From: Clarireedia homoeocarpa
Taxonomy: Eukaryota > Ascomycota > Leotiomycetes > Helotiales > Rutstroemiaceae
Length of the DNA: 64,000 nucleotides
Assembly (NCBI GenBank): GCA_001465935.1
Contig: LNKV01000003.1
Span: forward strand, 1,618,363-1,682,362
Direction: 5' to 3'
Below, one piece after another: positions 46,041 to 58,310 of the stretch. The notes below the pieces were generated by a model, which was not told where the DNA came from, made no database searches, and worked only from the letters and a program-made list of their open reading frames with translations. Both the position numbers and the translations under genes were made by a program. How positions within the stretch are numbered: position 1 is the first letter of the stretch; each line of letters begins with the position of its first letter.

Positions 46041-47001
46041 ATGTTGACTCGTCTCTCAACCTTCGTTTTGTTCCTGAGCATCCTGCTCACGCTGGTGTCT
46101 GCTCAAGTCAAGCCGACGTCTACGAAATCTACAAGTGTGCGTGCGACAACATCATCTCGTACTCCTCCTTTGACCGGCACGTCTGCCTCAAAACCAGTAA
46201 ATGGTACCACACCAACAACTTCTTCTGGAAGTAGCAGTGCCACTGGGTCTACTGCCCCAGACGTTTATCTCAATGTGCCCAAGCTATCGGTAGGACGTAT
46301 CGAGCTTGACGTGGACAATCTTCAAGCCAACCTCAATCTTGCTGCCAATGTCGCCAGTCTTGTTTCGATCAACGCAGGAGTTGCAGTCTCCGTGACCAAG
46401 GTCAATCTCACAATCTCGGATGTGGAAGCTGAGCTTGAGCTTATTGTTCGCCTCGGACATCTTGTTGACATTGTCAACCGGGTCTTCCAATCGCTTGACC
46501 TGAACCCGTTGATCATTACTGCCCTGAACAATGTGACAAGCATTGTGGACGAAGTTGTGGGTGCTGTAGACGGCTTGTTAGGATCAATCACGCAAGGAGG
46601 AACTACCCTCAGTTTCGTTGTGGACAACCTTGGAAACATCGTCCAAGAGGTTGGAGGTGTGAGCACGATTGTGGGTGACTACCTGAAGGTATGTTCGAGT
46701 TCTTGTGTTATATCATATCCCAGAGCTGATCTCTGGCCAACCACTCATTCTCTAAAATGGGCGCAAGAATCATACTGACTTTGACTTCCAGAACATGACA
46801 TACACGGGCGAGAGCAAGAGTTTGCAGGGTGGTCTCACTCAGAAGACATACTCCTACTCGCCGCTGGGAGCTCTGGTGAATATTGTTTTCAATACAGCAG
46901 GGCAGATTGTGCAAGCGGTCGTAGCAAAAGGGTCAAGCAGCGGCACCTCAACTTCAAGCTCAGCAGCTGCCACTAGTACAGCTGCGGCACGACGATTCTA
47001 G
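46041..47001 (+). CDS. Secreted protein, member 2 of the divergent paralogous pair
   Basis: 285 aa from exons 46041-46688 and 46792-47001, joined in phase 0 (GDYLK/NMTYTG). The signal peptide is LSTFVLFLSILLTLVSA. A Ser/Thr-rich linker (about residues 22-75) suits O-glycosylation. The core PDVYLNVPKLSVGRIELDVD, NAGVAVSVTKVNLTISDVEA and QSLDLNPLIITAL align with the 44555-45522 gene. The C-terminal SYSPLGALVNIVFNTAGQIV matches the other C-terminus. A Ser/Ala-rich end finishes ARRF, with no hydrophobic GPI tail. The intron is at a different place from that of the paralogue, so the duplication is not recent. Confidence 0.82.
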
Positions 47002-47020
47002 AGAGAGAGAGAGAGAGAGG
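47001..47020 (+). repeat. (GA)n microsatellite touching the stop codon
   Basis: About ten GA units begin at the last base of the TAG stop codon of the secreted protein gene. Confidence 0.9.
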
Positions 47021-47448
47021 AAGTACTGTAAGCGCTCCCGTAGCCGGGTTTTCTTCTCCTCTAATAAGCTTCCAGAAACGGATATACCCTGCGTACGGCG
47101 TTGATTCTTGGAGAGTAATGATTCAGAGGGGCCAGATAGTTGTTGGAAAGCTGACAGAAGAATAAAGTAATGTGTTAAGAAACTGAAAAATTACGAGGCA
47201 GGTGAGGGTTGAAGTTACGTTCGATGTAAATACGTATACTTGAAAACATCAACAAGAATGAACAAGAACCGCGTACGTTTGTACCAATTCGCAAATGAAG
47301 TCAGCAATCCAATCTATAGCTAATGGGCTCCATTTACCCGAATAAGGTGGCAAGTTAGATGGTACAAGAAGAGAATTGAAGTGCTCCCGTACTAATTGAT
47401 TAGTATTGTAGAGCTGTAAATGGCCCGAATAAGGGTACTCACTCGATC

Positions 47449-47640
47449 TTAATCAGATGATGTCGTCCAGCAAGATAGGCCGGCATTCGGATTCGGTATT
47501 CGTGCAATGACAACAGATCCATTATTCATTACTAGTCGAAAAACCTTATTGAAACCTCCTTCAACAAGTTTTGTCATAGATGTGCAGTTTTTGGCACCTA
47601 CACTTCCGGCGCCAATGCGTTGCAGTTCTTCTGCATCTGA
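47449..47640 (-). pseudogene. Truncated aminoglycoside-phosphotransferase-family (Aim9-like) relic
   Basis: About 60 codons on the minus strand read DAEELQRIGAGSVGAKNC, then TSMTKLVEGGFNKVFRLVM and NNGSVVIARIPNPNAG. This is the N-terminal lobe of the APH/Aim9-like kinase-fold proteins that are abundant in filamentous fungi. Right after PNAG the frame gives LSCWTTSSD and stops, so the whole catalytic part is missing. Upstream, KRMPKF hints at the preceding family segment in a shifted frame. It is a dead fragment, perhaps left by a duplication. The rest of the 47.0-48.1 kb gap shows nothing else. Confidence 0.65.
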
Positions 47641-48083
47641 ATTTGGGCATACGCTTTGAGATGTGTTGCTGTGGGGAGAAAATAGCTTAGGAAAGGAGGA
47701 ATGGGTAGGTTGAAGAGCTGAGCAAGCTTTGCGGGGTAGGTAGTGTGCGTTTCGTGCAAGATTGAATGAGAGGTGAACGGAACATGTGAGACAACTGAGG
47801 CATCTGAATACACAGGTGTCCGCCGGAGTCGCGGTTGAGGTGGTCAAATGTATTCCTAAAGTGGTTTGTGGTTGGGTGATACGTCTGCACAGTACACGAA
47901 ATGAAAAATAGTATGATTGCAGAGAAACATGTAGAGAGAGATGAGAAACATTGCTGAACAAGAATACTTTTCTTATACTTCGAAGACTAGGATGTCTAAG
48001 AGCACAACATGTATATCAATTATTAGTTTTTGTTTTCAAGGAAATTTCAAAAGATATATTTGTCGGCTTTAAGAAGCTGTTAA

Positions 48084-50040
48084 CTAGGAAACTAGCTTGG
48101 GACCCTTGGAGAATACATTCTCTGGATCATATTGCTTCTTCAGCTCTACCAGACGGTCATAATTCACGCCGTATACCAGCTTCCCCGCTTGATGTTCCGC
48201 TAGATTTACGTGTGTTAGCGATCATCGAATCTCGAACTCGTGAAATATTCTTCAATTTGACAGAGATTGAACACAAAGTAGACAGAGGGAAAAGAGCACT
48301 TACCACCATCATAGTTACTATAAGATCCCACGCCATCCTTCGTCACCTCATCTGTGCCATCCTCCATCCTCCTCTCCAACTCCTTCTTCGCCTTGGCCGC
48401 CATCCTCCTCGTCCACTGTCTACATCGATCATCATCCTCCTTACTCTCCCACCCGGGGCCAAACATCAGATTTCCATACGCGCCTCGATTCGCAAACGCC
48501 GTTTCCTGCTGCCCAACCTTAAGCACCTTCCCGTAGGGAATAAACTCAAACACCACCATCGTGTGTTTTGCACCTGGCACTTCTTTCATAAACGCCTCGA
48601 AATCAGTAAATATCTCCTCGGCATATGCCAGATTCAGCGGCGCCATGAACACAGCGCCTTTCATCGATCGCCGAAGGCCATGCCGCATCGCTTCGTTCAA
48701 TATGCCGTTGATCTGGACATAATCCATCTCAGCCGTCATATCCGCCAGCGGACCCAACTCGAATAGCGGGGTATAGAAGGCCTTCGCTTCGGCCTCCGTG
48801 CCGTTGTAGAACATAGGCAGCATGACCGCGGGAGCAAAATGCGGCGGCGGAGCACCAAATCCGAGAAGAAGTAAGGCATTCTCAACTTTTGGGTCCACCA
48901 CTGTGTTAGCAAATTCGACAATTGGACCGAGTTTCTCCCTGGGGAAGACGAGCATCCCGCCCCAGACGCGATTTGGCTGCTCGTGCAGACGATAGGTGAA
49001 TTTAGTCGCGACGCCGAAGCTGATGCCCGCGCCGCGGATCGCCCAGAACAGATCGGGGTTTTTGTCCTTGGTGCAGACGACGATGGATCCGTCAGCGAGG
49101 ACCATCTCGGCTGCGAGAAGATTGTCGATCACGAGACCGTGTTTGGGCGTTAGATGGCCGTAGCCACCGCCGAGAGTGAGTCCGCCGATTCCAGTGTGGT
49201 TGACGGTGCCGCCGACGGCTGCGAGATGGTGGGGGGCGGCTGCTTTGTCGACGTCAGCCCAGAGACAGCCGCCTTCGCAGATGGCGGTCTTGTTCACTAG
49301 ATCGATGGTTACGGAGCGCATTTTGGAGAGGTCGATGCAGAGACCTCCATTGGTGGAGGACGCACCGCTGCTTCCGTGGCCGCCGCCGACGGCTGGTTTG
49401 GAGCTTGTTAGTTATGTAGTAGTTTGACTTAGATGAATAGCAAGAAATTTGGAAACAATTGAATATATATTTTAAGGAGCTGGAGAAAATATGGCTGCTC
49501 TTACTTGCGAGTTCTAAGCCATGGCTCTTGGAGAAAAGAATGGCTTTAGAGACATCCTCAGGAGTAGTTGGATAGACGATGATGCCCTAAAGTTGAAAGT
49601 CAGAGTCATGGGCAGCCTTATCGAACAAACAGTGGGTTTGCAAATAGTGGGGGACTGGGGAATGTGTCATATTGTCATACAAGAAGGCTAATTAATTGCA
49701 CCGAGACATCAATTCACCATGACCTAAATGAACACACTCGGAGAAATCTGACCACGCTGCAATCCGCTCCAAAGTCGAAAGTCTGGAACTCCAAATCTTG
49801 ACATCATCGAAGCGTAAGATCAATCTTGCGAGAAAATGCCAACATGCATGCCACAGCACCTGGACGGGAAGAGGACAGAATGGAGAACTTTATCCAATGA
49901 CTTACAGCTTCCTTTTCAGCAGCAGCAGACCATCTCTTGATGCTATCTCTATAATTCTCGTCTCCTTTCACAACGACCTTTGCAGGAGTTGAGAGTTCCT
50001 TCTTGAGATTATCGATTGTGGACTTGTCAAGCAGTGCCAT
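48084..50040 (-). CDS. FAD-linked oxidoreductase, berberine-bridge-enzyme type
   Basis: Flavoprotein of the FAD_binding_4/BBE group, 473 aa, exons 50040-49906, 49586-49505, 49392-48304 and 48199-48084. Exon 2 gives GIIVYPTTPEDVSKAILFSK and exon 3 begins TVGGGHGSSGASSTNGG, whose His is the expected covalent 8-alpha-histidyl flavin site. Then GGTVNHTGIGGLTLGGGYGH and the substrate-binding half follow. The BBE tail is NYDGAEHQAGKLVYGVNYDR plus LKKQYDPENVFS, typical of the family C-terminus. No signal peptide, so probably cytosolic. The first intron (319 nt) is long for this window; an extra small exon in it is possible but not needed. Substrate unknown. A short-chain dehydrogenase on the same strand lies 328 bp upstream. 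Confidence 0.87.
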
Positions 50041-50367
50041 GATGACGAGGTTGAAGATCTAGGAAATGTGGATTCAGCTAAATGTTATACTGCTGAGGTG
50101 CGGGGCTTAATTCTTTTAAGTTTCGCCCTTTGATTTGTGCTGTTGTTTCTTTGTGCGATGGCGCTGAAACATTGGCTCGGCATAAATGTAGCTCCATTAA
50201 TATACAGCGAAATCACATGCATTTAACCAAAAGAAGCAAGATCAATGTCACCATTCCTGGCTTACTGTACGATGGATTTCGCCATCTCACCAGTAAAAAA
50301 TCGGTGAAGGGGCTTTTATGAATCATCATAAATCTCAGCTTCCCCACCACACTCTTCATTCTCAGCA

Positions 50368-51325
50368 TTAAATCCCACGTCCACCGTCGACCTCCAAACA
50401 AGTACCTGTAATGAACTTAGCTTCATCACTTGCGAGATACAAGCAATAGTTTGCAACGTCCGCCGGGGTACAGAGGCGACCAAGTGGGACATTGAAGAGG
50501 AACTTGTCCCGGTTCTCAGGGGTGTCCTCCATTCCAGCAAACGTTGAAAATCTGTTGGTCGTTAGTTTGCAACAGTTGCAGAGCCAAGAGAGTACCTACA
50601 GGCCAGTACCAGCAAGAAGCGGGCAGATGGAATTGATTCGGATGTTCTTTGGGCCATACTCAGCTGCGAGTCCTTTGGTTGCCTGTAACTGTCAGATTTC
50701 ACTTTGAGTATAGATTTCACCACTCAAGGCATACATTATGAACCGCCCCTTTGCTTGCATTGTACCATACAAGACCTGGACGCGGCCTCGTGGCTCCGAT
50801 AGATGCGATATTGATCATTGACCCTCCTTCACCTTGGTTGATTACATTAGGAATAAAGTGTCTGACGGAGTAGAAAATCGATTTGACATTAACGTTGAAG
50901 ACCTTGTCAAACTCATCTTCAGTCACCTCAAGAGTAGGCTATTAAATACAGCAGTAAGTAATTAACGTAACGAATTCTTACTAACGTTGCATGTGTAATG
51001 CGTTGCTCACCTTGTTCTTGTAAGAAGTCCCAGCATTGTTAACGCAGATATCAACTCTACCCCACTTGGAAATGGTGATTTCAAGAACCCTCTCCCAGTC
51101 TTCTTCATTCGTAACGTTCATTTTGATGAATGTCATAGTATGAGGATGAACGTTGGCTACTCGTTCGCCGCCGACCGGGTCCATATCTGCGATGACCACT
51201 TTGCACCCTTCCTCAGCGAAACGAGTGGCAATACCTTCGCCGAAGCCTGAACCTCCACCGGTAACAATGGCCACTTTATCCTTGAGGCGGTTGCCCATGA
51301 CTTTCAGTTCGGAGCCTGGTGTCAT
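50368..51325 (-). CDS. Classical short-chain dehydrogenase/reductase
   Basis: NAD(P)-dependent oxidoreductase, 261 aa, exons 51325-51011, 50938-50735, 50682-50600 and 50551-50368. Cofactor loop TGGGSGFGEGIA (TGxxxGxG), acidic residue in VVIADMDP (suggesting NAD preference), NNAG, catalytic Ser in INIASIGA and YNASK (Tyr/Lys). The C-terminal family block is LYLASDEAKFITGTCLEVDGG. The donor of intron 3 is gtaggt; any later donor would read a stop. Start 51325 (MTPGSELKVMGNRLKDK) or the Met nine residues on are both possible. Same strand as the BBE-type gene; together they could act on one substrate, but that is inference. Confidence 0.9.
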
Positions 51326-54299
51326 TTTCAGAGAAAGGAAAGTTTAGGGATCACTAATATTGTTGACAAAACAGTGGGAAGCGGATAGTCTGGTCTGCAA
51401 TCCAAGTCACTTTCCACAGTGTTTCTTTTTTCAATGAAAGAGGCTGAGATATGATCGGTATGGCAAGAAATAGGAAAACTTAAAGAGTTGCGTTCAATTA
51501 ATATTTTCTGTGCAATTTGCATCAAATGGCGCGGGGTGGAAGGTTGAAAGGATGTGAGGGGTAATCACGAGACTTCTCAATTTGGTAACTTCCATGTCGG
51601 ACTTGAAAAACCATCACCACTCAGATGGCCAAGCGAATTCCAGGACATCGTGGATACTATAGAATCACTCGAATCTCTTAAAAGCCATTAGAAGATCTGT
51701 TCAGCGTATTGAAACAATAACAGCGGAAAATTCTCCAGATTTGGCCTCCAATTTCAGATGCCAGGATGGATGAGAATGTTTGATTAGTAATTATTGTATC
51801 CTTCAAGCTTTGCTTGCGTCGAAGAACAAAGAATTCATTCATGCACGCTAAACACACATCTTTGAATGAGCCGCTGGGTTTAAACACAGCGTTTCATCAA
51901 GTGTAATTGCCAAGACGTTTGGGGTGCTGCAAGAACGCGAATCTCCCAAGCCACCAGTTCATATAGAGGTGTTTCGAGCCTACGCAGCGCTTCTTTGGTG
52001 GTTTGCAGCCGAACAATGCATTTCTCTCCGAGAAGATCGACATGGAGGATTTCAAGGCGTGGAGCATAAATTTCGTACATTTCGACAGTCATGGGGAAGG
52101 ATGTGTATAGACGTGCAGGTTGCGCTGACGTGCGGTCGCTCGAAAATAAAAAGTGCCTTGCCGCGGAACATGCAGATACCTTTGCGTACGAACGGGATCG
52201 AGTACATAAGATGTCATGGATATCCGATTTTCTTTTTCCATGATTTGTTTCCTATCCTTAGAGTAATGTCGAGTCGAATCTTGGCGTCAAAAGGACAAAG
52301 ATAACGAATACTTCGTCATCTTGGGAGCAACTAAGGTGGCCGGCCTTGGAAGGGCATGCAAGCCACAGAAGATGGTTATCTGCGAGGCGTTGCAGATGGT
52401 TAAACGGTGATTGGCTAAGGAGAGTTAGAATCAAGGTACGAGTGCTACGCACTAGGTACATACATACAGTAGTGGTAAAGTACTGCGGAAACGAACTGCG
52501 ATGTTAAAGTCACCTAGCGATCCAACGCTGCATTTAGTTTTAGAATGAGGATATACCAAGTACGCTTTACACTTGCTGTATTGTCCAGAGAGCAACCTTA
52601 CTGAGTACTGTACTTGTACTTCGCAGACGCTATGGCTTCTTACTCGTCGGAATCAGGAATCTCGATTGTCTCCGGAACCACGCACCTATCATCGAGATTG
52701 GAATTGAGTATGATTGTAGGGTTACAATCCCTTGTGAAGGTAATTTTATATCTCCATCTTTTTTTGGCCGAGCATGCTAGTATGGCTTCCGTGGGCTTGT
52801 CTTGTTCCGGTCCGTTCTGCCCCAATTACCACAATGTCTGATATTGAACAAGCTTGACAGTTGGATGGAGTGCCTGTGGGTGTGCTGCAAATCCCCAGCC
52901 ACGTTGATTTCCATATAAACCTCTGTTGTGCCCGCAAGGGTCCAACAGCTAGTTTCTCAGACCATAAGTTGTGACTACCGGTAGCGACTATTAGTACGGT
53001 AGCTGGTGAGGATAGAATGCCAGTCAGAGTCTACCTGCCATGGCAAGTTCTGCCTTTGACAATGGAGACGCTTATTCTGAATATCGGAGATCTCAGGAGT
53101 TGGGTGGAAAATGGGAACGACAGTATTGTTCATATCGTAGGCCGAAGTTTGTTTGGCTGTCGGACATCCTCCAAGGTTGATTCTGGTCTGTGTGCTTACC
53201 TGCCTGGCCTGCTCCTCACCTCCGTCCCTAAGTGATGCTTACAGCCCCCTGCACCACCGAATGTTGTTTTACATAGTATCAAGCAGATATCAACGAACCA
53301 ACGAATCAAGGAACCACTTTAATAAATAGCCGCATTGTTGAGAAATACTACAGTCTATGGAAAATTGGAAGGCTGCTGGTGGAGACTCGAAGTGCTACGA
53401 TATGCCCTTGCGACATGTCCGCTATTAAAGCGCCAAAACGATAATCAAGGCGCATACTGCATGCTGCATGCTGCATGCTATGCGGCACTTGTGCTCCAAG
53501 GTAGTTTTGTTTCTCAACGCTAGGTAAAGGTTATCTCGCACTGTACAACTTCTTCCTTCCCAGGCTCGCTGCACATCAGCACGCAAAGGAAGACCATATT
53601 GAGATCGTCTTATGAATGAGTCGGCACAAGGTCATTCATTAGGCCTTACCGCATTTTCGCCCTTGACATAAACTTTATCATGCGAGAGTAGCAAGACACA
53701 TGCAATATGCAAATCTGGTCTTTCTTACTAATCATGCCTGGCCTACCAAGTACTGTTTTCTCACGAGGACCTGCAGTCTTTTCCCTCTGAGCCATGGTGG
53801 TGTCCATGAGACAAGATTATGTGCTCTGTAACAACGAAGATGCGATGCTGGCTGGCCGCCTTGCCCTTGATTTGAGACACTGGCCAGCAAAATGTAGCTA
53901 TTGATAGCTGTACTTCGTACAACCAACCTCTGTTTAATGGATGTTTGGCGGGAGCTGCGGAAACATACAAAGCGGCAAAGCACACTTATTTCGAGCCAAA
54001 AACCGTCGACGGGGTTTGGAATTTCGTGTAATTAGTCGAAAAGGAAAAAGGGATGCCAGAAGAGTACTAGTTTCGGCGCCATTACAAGGTTCCCTCAAGA
54101 CCCCAACTCGCCTAAGCTATGGACTCTCTGTCATTCAATCGCCAAAACTCTTGTTTCCGCAGCCTTTCTCTATTCCCCCAATCTCCAATCTCCAAATTCT
54201 CAAACCCACCTCCTCCCCCCCCTCCCCCCAAAAAGCGATTCTATTCCCAAATCGCTTCCTCAACACGAATTTGGAGATTCGTGTCGCAAATCCGATTAG
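51326..54299. other. Gene-free 3-kb stretch between SDR gene and bst1
   Basis: No frame here is longer than 126 codons, and none shows a family likeness or splice structure. The only repeat noted is a GCATGCT heptamer tandem at 53457-53481. The last ~150 bases before 54300 form a pyrimidine-rich leader of bst1 (TCTCCAATCTCCAAATTCTC). Confidence 0.5.
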
Positions 54300-57200
54300 A
54301 TGCTGAGGAGATCATCTGGGTCGGCCGCAGAGGAAGAAGGCGACGATTCATCCTCTAGTATCGATGTAATAATAACTGAAGGACAAGGGTTCACGACTCG
54401 CTCTAGAAGCGAAGTGTCGATATCAAATAGGGATATTCAGACTTTCCAGACAACATCGCGACATTCGACTCCTCAACATACTTCACACGAGCTAGATAGA
54501 CGGAAAAGCAGCGATACGAGGCCTTCGACCGCGAGAAGTAGACGTCCCAGCAATACAAATTGGAAGCCTGCGGAATCGCGCAATGGGCATGTAGACAAAG
54601 CTCGCCTTTCCGACTCTGCAGTAATAAGTGTAGCCTCAAAAGGGGGCATCGCCGCGGACAAGATGTCTCCCTCCCAGCCGACTGCTCGACGACCGAGGTT
54701 ACGGAATCCTTGGGCATTCACACCATTGACTCTCGTTACCACTCTCATAGCCTTAATCACTTTAGGGTCTATAATCCATTCATTTACTACGCGACAGTTG
54801 GATAACAAGGGATGTCGAATGTCATATATGAGACCTTCTTTTGCGAAATTGTCCGATTTCGACACCGAACATACTCGGTTTGCAAGCAAATATTCGGTAT
54901 ATCTGTATAGGGAGGGGATGGTGGACGAGGATACCAAGGTAAGGATTGGTGTGGAAGGTGAAGTTCCAAACTTACAATTCTCTTCTAGGTTAAAGGTGTC
55001 CCCGTTTTGTTTATACCTGGAAATGCTGGGAGTTACAAACAAGTGCGACCAATCGCGGCAGAAGCTGCAACTTACTTTCACGATGTACTACAGCACGACT
55101 CTGAGGCAATCAGCGCCGGTGCCCGGAATTTGGATTTCTTTACGGTCGACTTCAACGAAGATATAACTGCTTTTCATGGGCAAACCATGTTGGATCAGGC
55201 AGAATATTTGAATGAGGCCGTTGCATATATCTTATCGCTATACCATGATCCACGCAGATCACAGCGAGATTCAGAGCTTCCTGATCCAACATCTGTAATA
55301 ATACTAGGACATTCTATGGGCGGTATTGTGGCACGAACTATGCTGATTATGCCGAACTATCAATCGAATTCCATCAATACGATTATCACCATGTCCGCTC
55401 CGCATGCACGTCCGCCGGTTTCTTTCGACGCCGAGATTGTCAAAACCTACAAGCAGATTAACGATTATTGGCGCGAAGCTTATTCACAAAAGTGGGCTAA
55501 CAACAATCCTCTATGGCATGTTACGCTATTATCAATAGCTGGAGGTGGGCTCGACACCGTAGTACCATCAGACTATGCGAGTTTGGAATCTCTGGTGCCA
55601 GACACACATGGGTTCACTGTTTTCACCTCTTCTGTTCCAAACGTATGGACGGGTATGGACCACCAAGCAATCCTCTGGTGCGATCAGTTTAGAAAAGTTG
55701 TTATCAGGTCATTATATGACGTTATCGATGTCAATAGACCTGCGCAAACCAAACCCAGAGCCGAGAGGATGAGGATATTCAAAAAATGGTATTTGACTGG
55801 AATGGAGAGCGTTGCTGAGAAAACCCTAGCGCACAAGGATCCTACCACCCTTCTCACGCTCGAAGACAGCTCACACGCAATAATTCCCCTGGGAGAAAGA
55901 TTGACCTTGCGAAAATTTGGGGAGTCTCGAAAACCAAAGGCTCACTTACTACCCATTCCACCCCAAGGCACCCCGGGTGGTAAACGATTTACGCTACTTT
56001 CCGATCAGAAGCTGGACAAGCCAGGAGATTCCGGGAAATTGGAGGTCCTCTTTTGTAGCGTTTTTCCATTGCATCCAGGGCAATCAGCAACCCTGTTTTC
56101 TATGAACATGGACCTTTCTGGGGATAGTTCCGGATCCACGAGATTGGCTTGCAAGAATGCTGCGAGTGATTTAATCCCTTTGCCAGCGTCGACTAGAACA
56201 TCCAAGAAGCCATTCTATCTGGACGAAGAGGAGGAAATACAGCCATTTTCTTATTTGCAATATGACCTCGAGGACATCATTGACCACCAATTTGTGGCTA
56301 TAGTCGACAAGGCAGTGGATCCAACTCCTGGCTGGGTTATTGCTGAATTTAGTGATAATGTACAGTCTCACCGAGTCCGATCTTTGAGCCTTCGACGGTT
56401 ACTTGCTTTCGGGATGAAAATGCGACTCCCTCCCACTCGACCAATGGTTGCAGAGGTCAAAATTCCTGCGCTACATTCAAGTTTACTCGCGTACAATCTG
56501 GATATGGGAAATCAGGTGTGCGGTGAGGAGGCCGAACTTTTCACTCCTCTCCTACGACAGTACATCTCCGAACCGTATGAGTCAAAGTATTTCGTAAACG
56601 TCAAGCAAGCAAACATCAATCTTCACGGCGTCTCTCCTTTCATGCCACCTCCACTCAAATATAAGCCCGTTCAAGATGGGCTGAGTCTACAATTTTGGAC
56701 GGATCCAACTTGCAATTCGAGCATCAAAGTATCCCTTACTGTTGATGTTCCAGGAAGCTTGGGCAAGTTGTACATGCGATATCGGACAGTCTTCGCTGCC
56801 TTCCCCTTATTAGTTGTTGCTTTGGTGTTGAGGAAGCAATTCCGCATGTATGATGAAACTGGAATTTTCATATCTTTCAGCGAGAGTCTGGATTTGTGTT
56901 TACGCCAATCTTTACCGCTAATGCTCCTGGCTCTTACCTGCCTCTCGGTCTCTTTTGCCCAAGCAAGCACAGCAGTACCACAGAGTACCTCGACAGGATT
57001 TTGGGGATGGGGACGGAACGCAACCGAGTCTCCTATCGATTTCACGAAGAACGATCTTCTCGTTGGGGCACAAGATCCTTTCTTCTGGTTCATGGTGCCG
57101 CTAATTGGACTTGTTTGTGTTGGAGTTTGCGTAGTCATCAATTATGCTACGTTATCCCTCACCCACGTCCTAAGTATCGTGTATGGTTGGATGAGTGTTA

Positions 57201-57850
57201 AGCCAGCATGGCTACGCAACGAGGACAGAAGAAGGGCGCAGTCCCCTGCCTTTGCTCCATCATCTCCCCGAAGACGTGTATTAACTACAGGTGTATTGTT
57301 GTTCTTGGTATCCACTGTCATTCCTTACCAGTTCGCGTACCTGGTAGCATGCCTGGTGCAAATAGCAACATGTGCGCGAGCCCTTCGATTTGCCAGAGAA
57401 GCACGGTCCAATACGAACTACAACTTTTACAATTACGTTCACTCCATCCTTATACTAATGCTTTGGATCCTACCTATCAACCTTCCCATCCTCGTCGTGT
57501 GGGTTCACAATCTAGCGGTACATTGGCTTACACCGTTCTCATCACACCACAACGTTCTTTCCATTATGCCATTCATCCTCCTTGTTGAAACCTTAACAAG
57601 TGGAAAGATGGTACCTCGAGTGACGTCGCGTGTTCGCCATGTTACTAGTCTACTTCTTTTCGGAATCTCAATCTACGCTGCTGTATATGGTGTCACATAC
57701 GCATACATGCTTCACTATCTTGTCAATCTAGTAGCAGCGTGGCTCGTCGCAGTCCATTCGTCATCGTCGAATTGGACATTGGCTGGCGTAACAGCCATGT
57801 TTGACCCCGAAAACAACGAGAATACACGCAAACGAGGGAAGACACCTTGA
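54300..57850 (+). CDS. bst1: GPI inositol-deacylase Bst1/PGAP1
   Basis: ER membrane enzyme removing the acyl chain from inositol of newly attached GPI anchors, which permits ER export and quality control. Exons 54300-54938 and 54989-57850, joined in phase 0 (DEDTK/VKGVPVLFIPGNAG), 1166 aa. An N-terminal cytosolic Ser/Arg-rich region precedes a membrane segment (PLTLVTTLIALITLGSIIHS). GCRMSYMRPSF and SKYSVYLYREG are family blocks. The lipase-type nucleophile is in VIILGHSMGGIVAR (Ser near residue 320). The C-terminal third holds several membrane helices (FAAFPLLVVALVL, FWFMVPLIGLVCVGVCVVI, ILMLWILPINLPILVVW and others). Length and order match fungal Bst1. Confidence 0.95.
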
Positions 57851-58289
57851 AGCACATGGGGTATCGTGCACATGAGCGCAGTTAGCACGAGCACGATCAA
57901 CGATTCATGATTCAACGCACCAAAAATTTGTTTCTGGGGTCTCATCTACTATTACACTTCTAATTACCTACATTCTCTACCCCGGAATCATCTATGCTCT
58001 ACCCATACAGGTAGACTATCCATGGGGTGTTTTCCCTTTGAAATGGTACAAGCTTGGTATTCGAATATTTTTGACTTCTTTAGACTTCACTTCTTTTACA
58101 AACCGGGGTAAAGGTCATCCATCACCATCTTGATGACCATTATCTAGAAAAAAGCAGCACAATACCCTTTGTACATAAGGATCTCAATGCTTTTTATTCT
58201 TCTGTCTCCAACACACCAGATCATGATAGCGTACTGCACTTCTATTTCCACTACCTGTCTGCAGTACGCTTGTCGATTTTGTTTATTCT

Positions 58290-58310
58290 GAGAGAGAGAG
58301 AGAGAGAGAG
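58290..58310 (+). repeat. (AG)10 microsatellite
   Basis: Perfect AG tract 440 bases after the bst1 stop codon. Confidence 0.95.

Noticed and set aside
41600..51400. A full secondary-metabolite biosynthetic cluster
   Set aside because: No polyketide synthase, NRPS, terpene cyclase, transporter or pathway regulator is present. Only scattered tailoring-type enzymes are.
51924..52304. 126-codon frame in the gene-free stretch
   Set aside because: No family likeness, no splice context, and composition like its surroundings.
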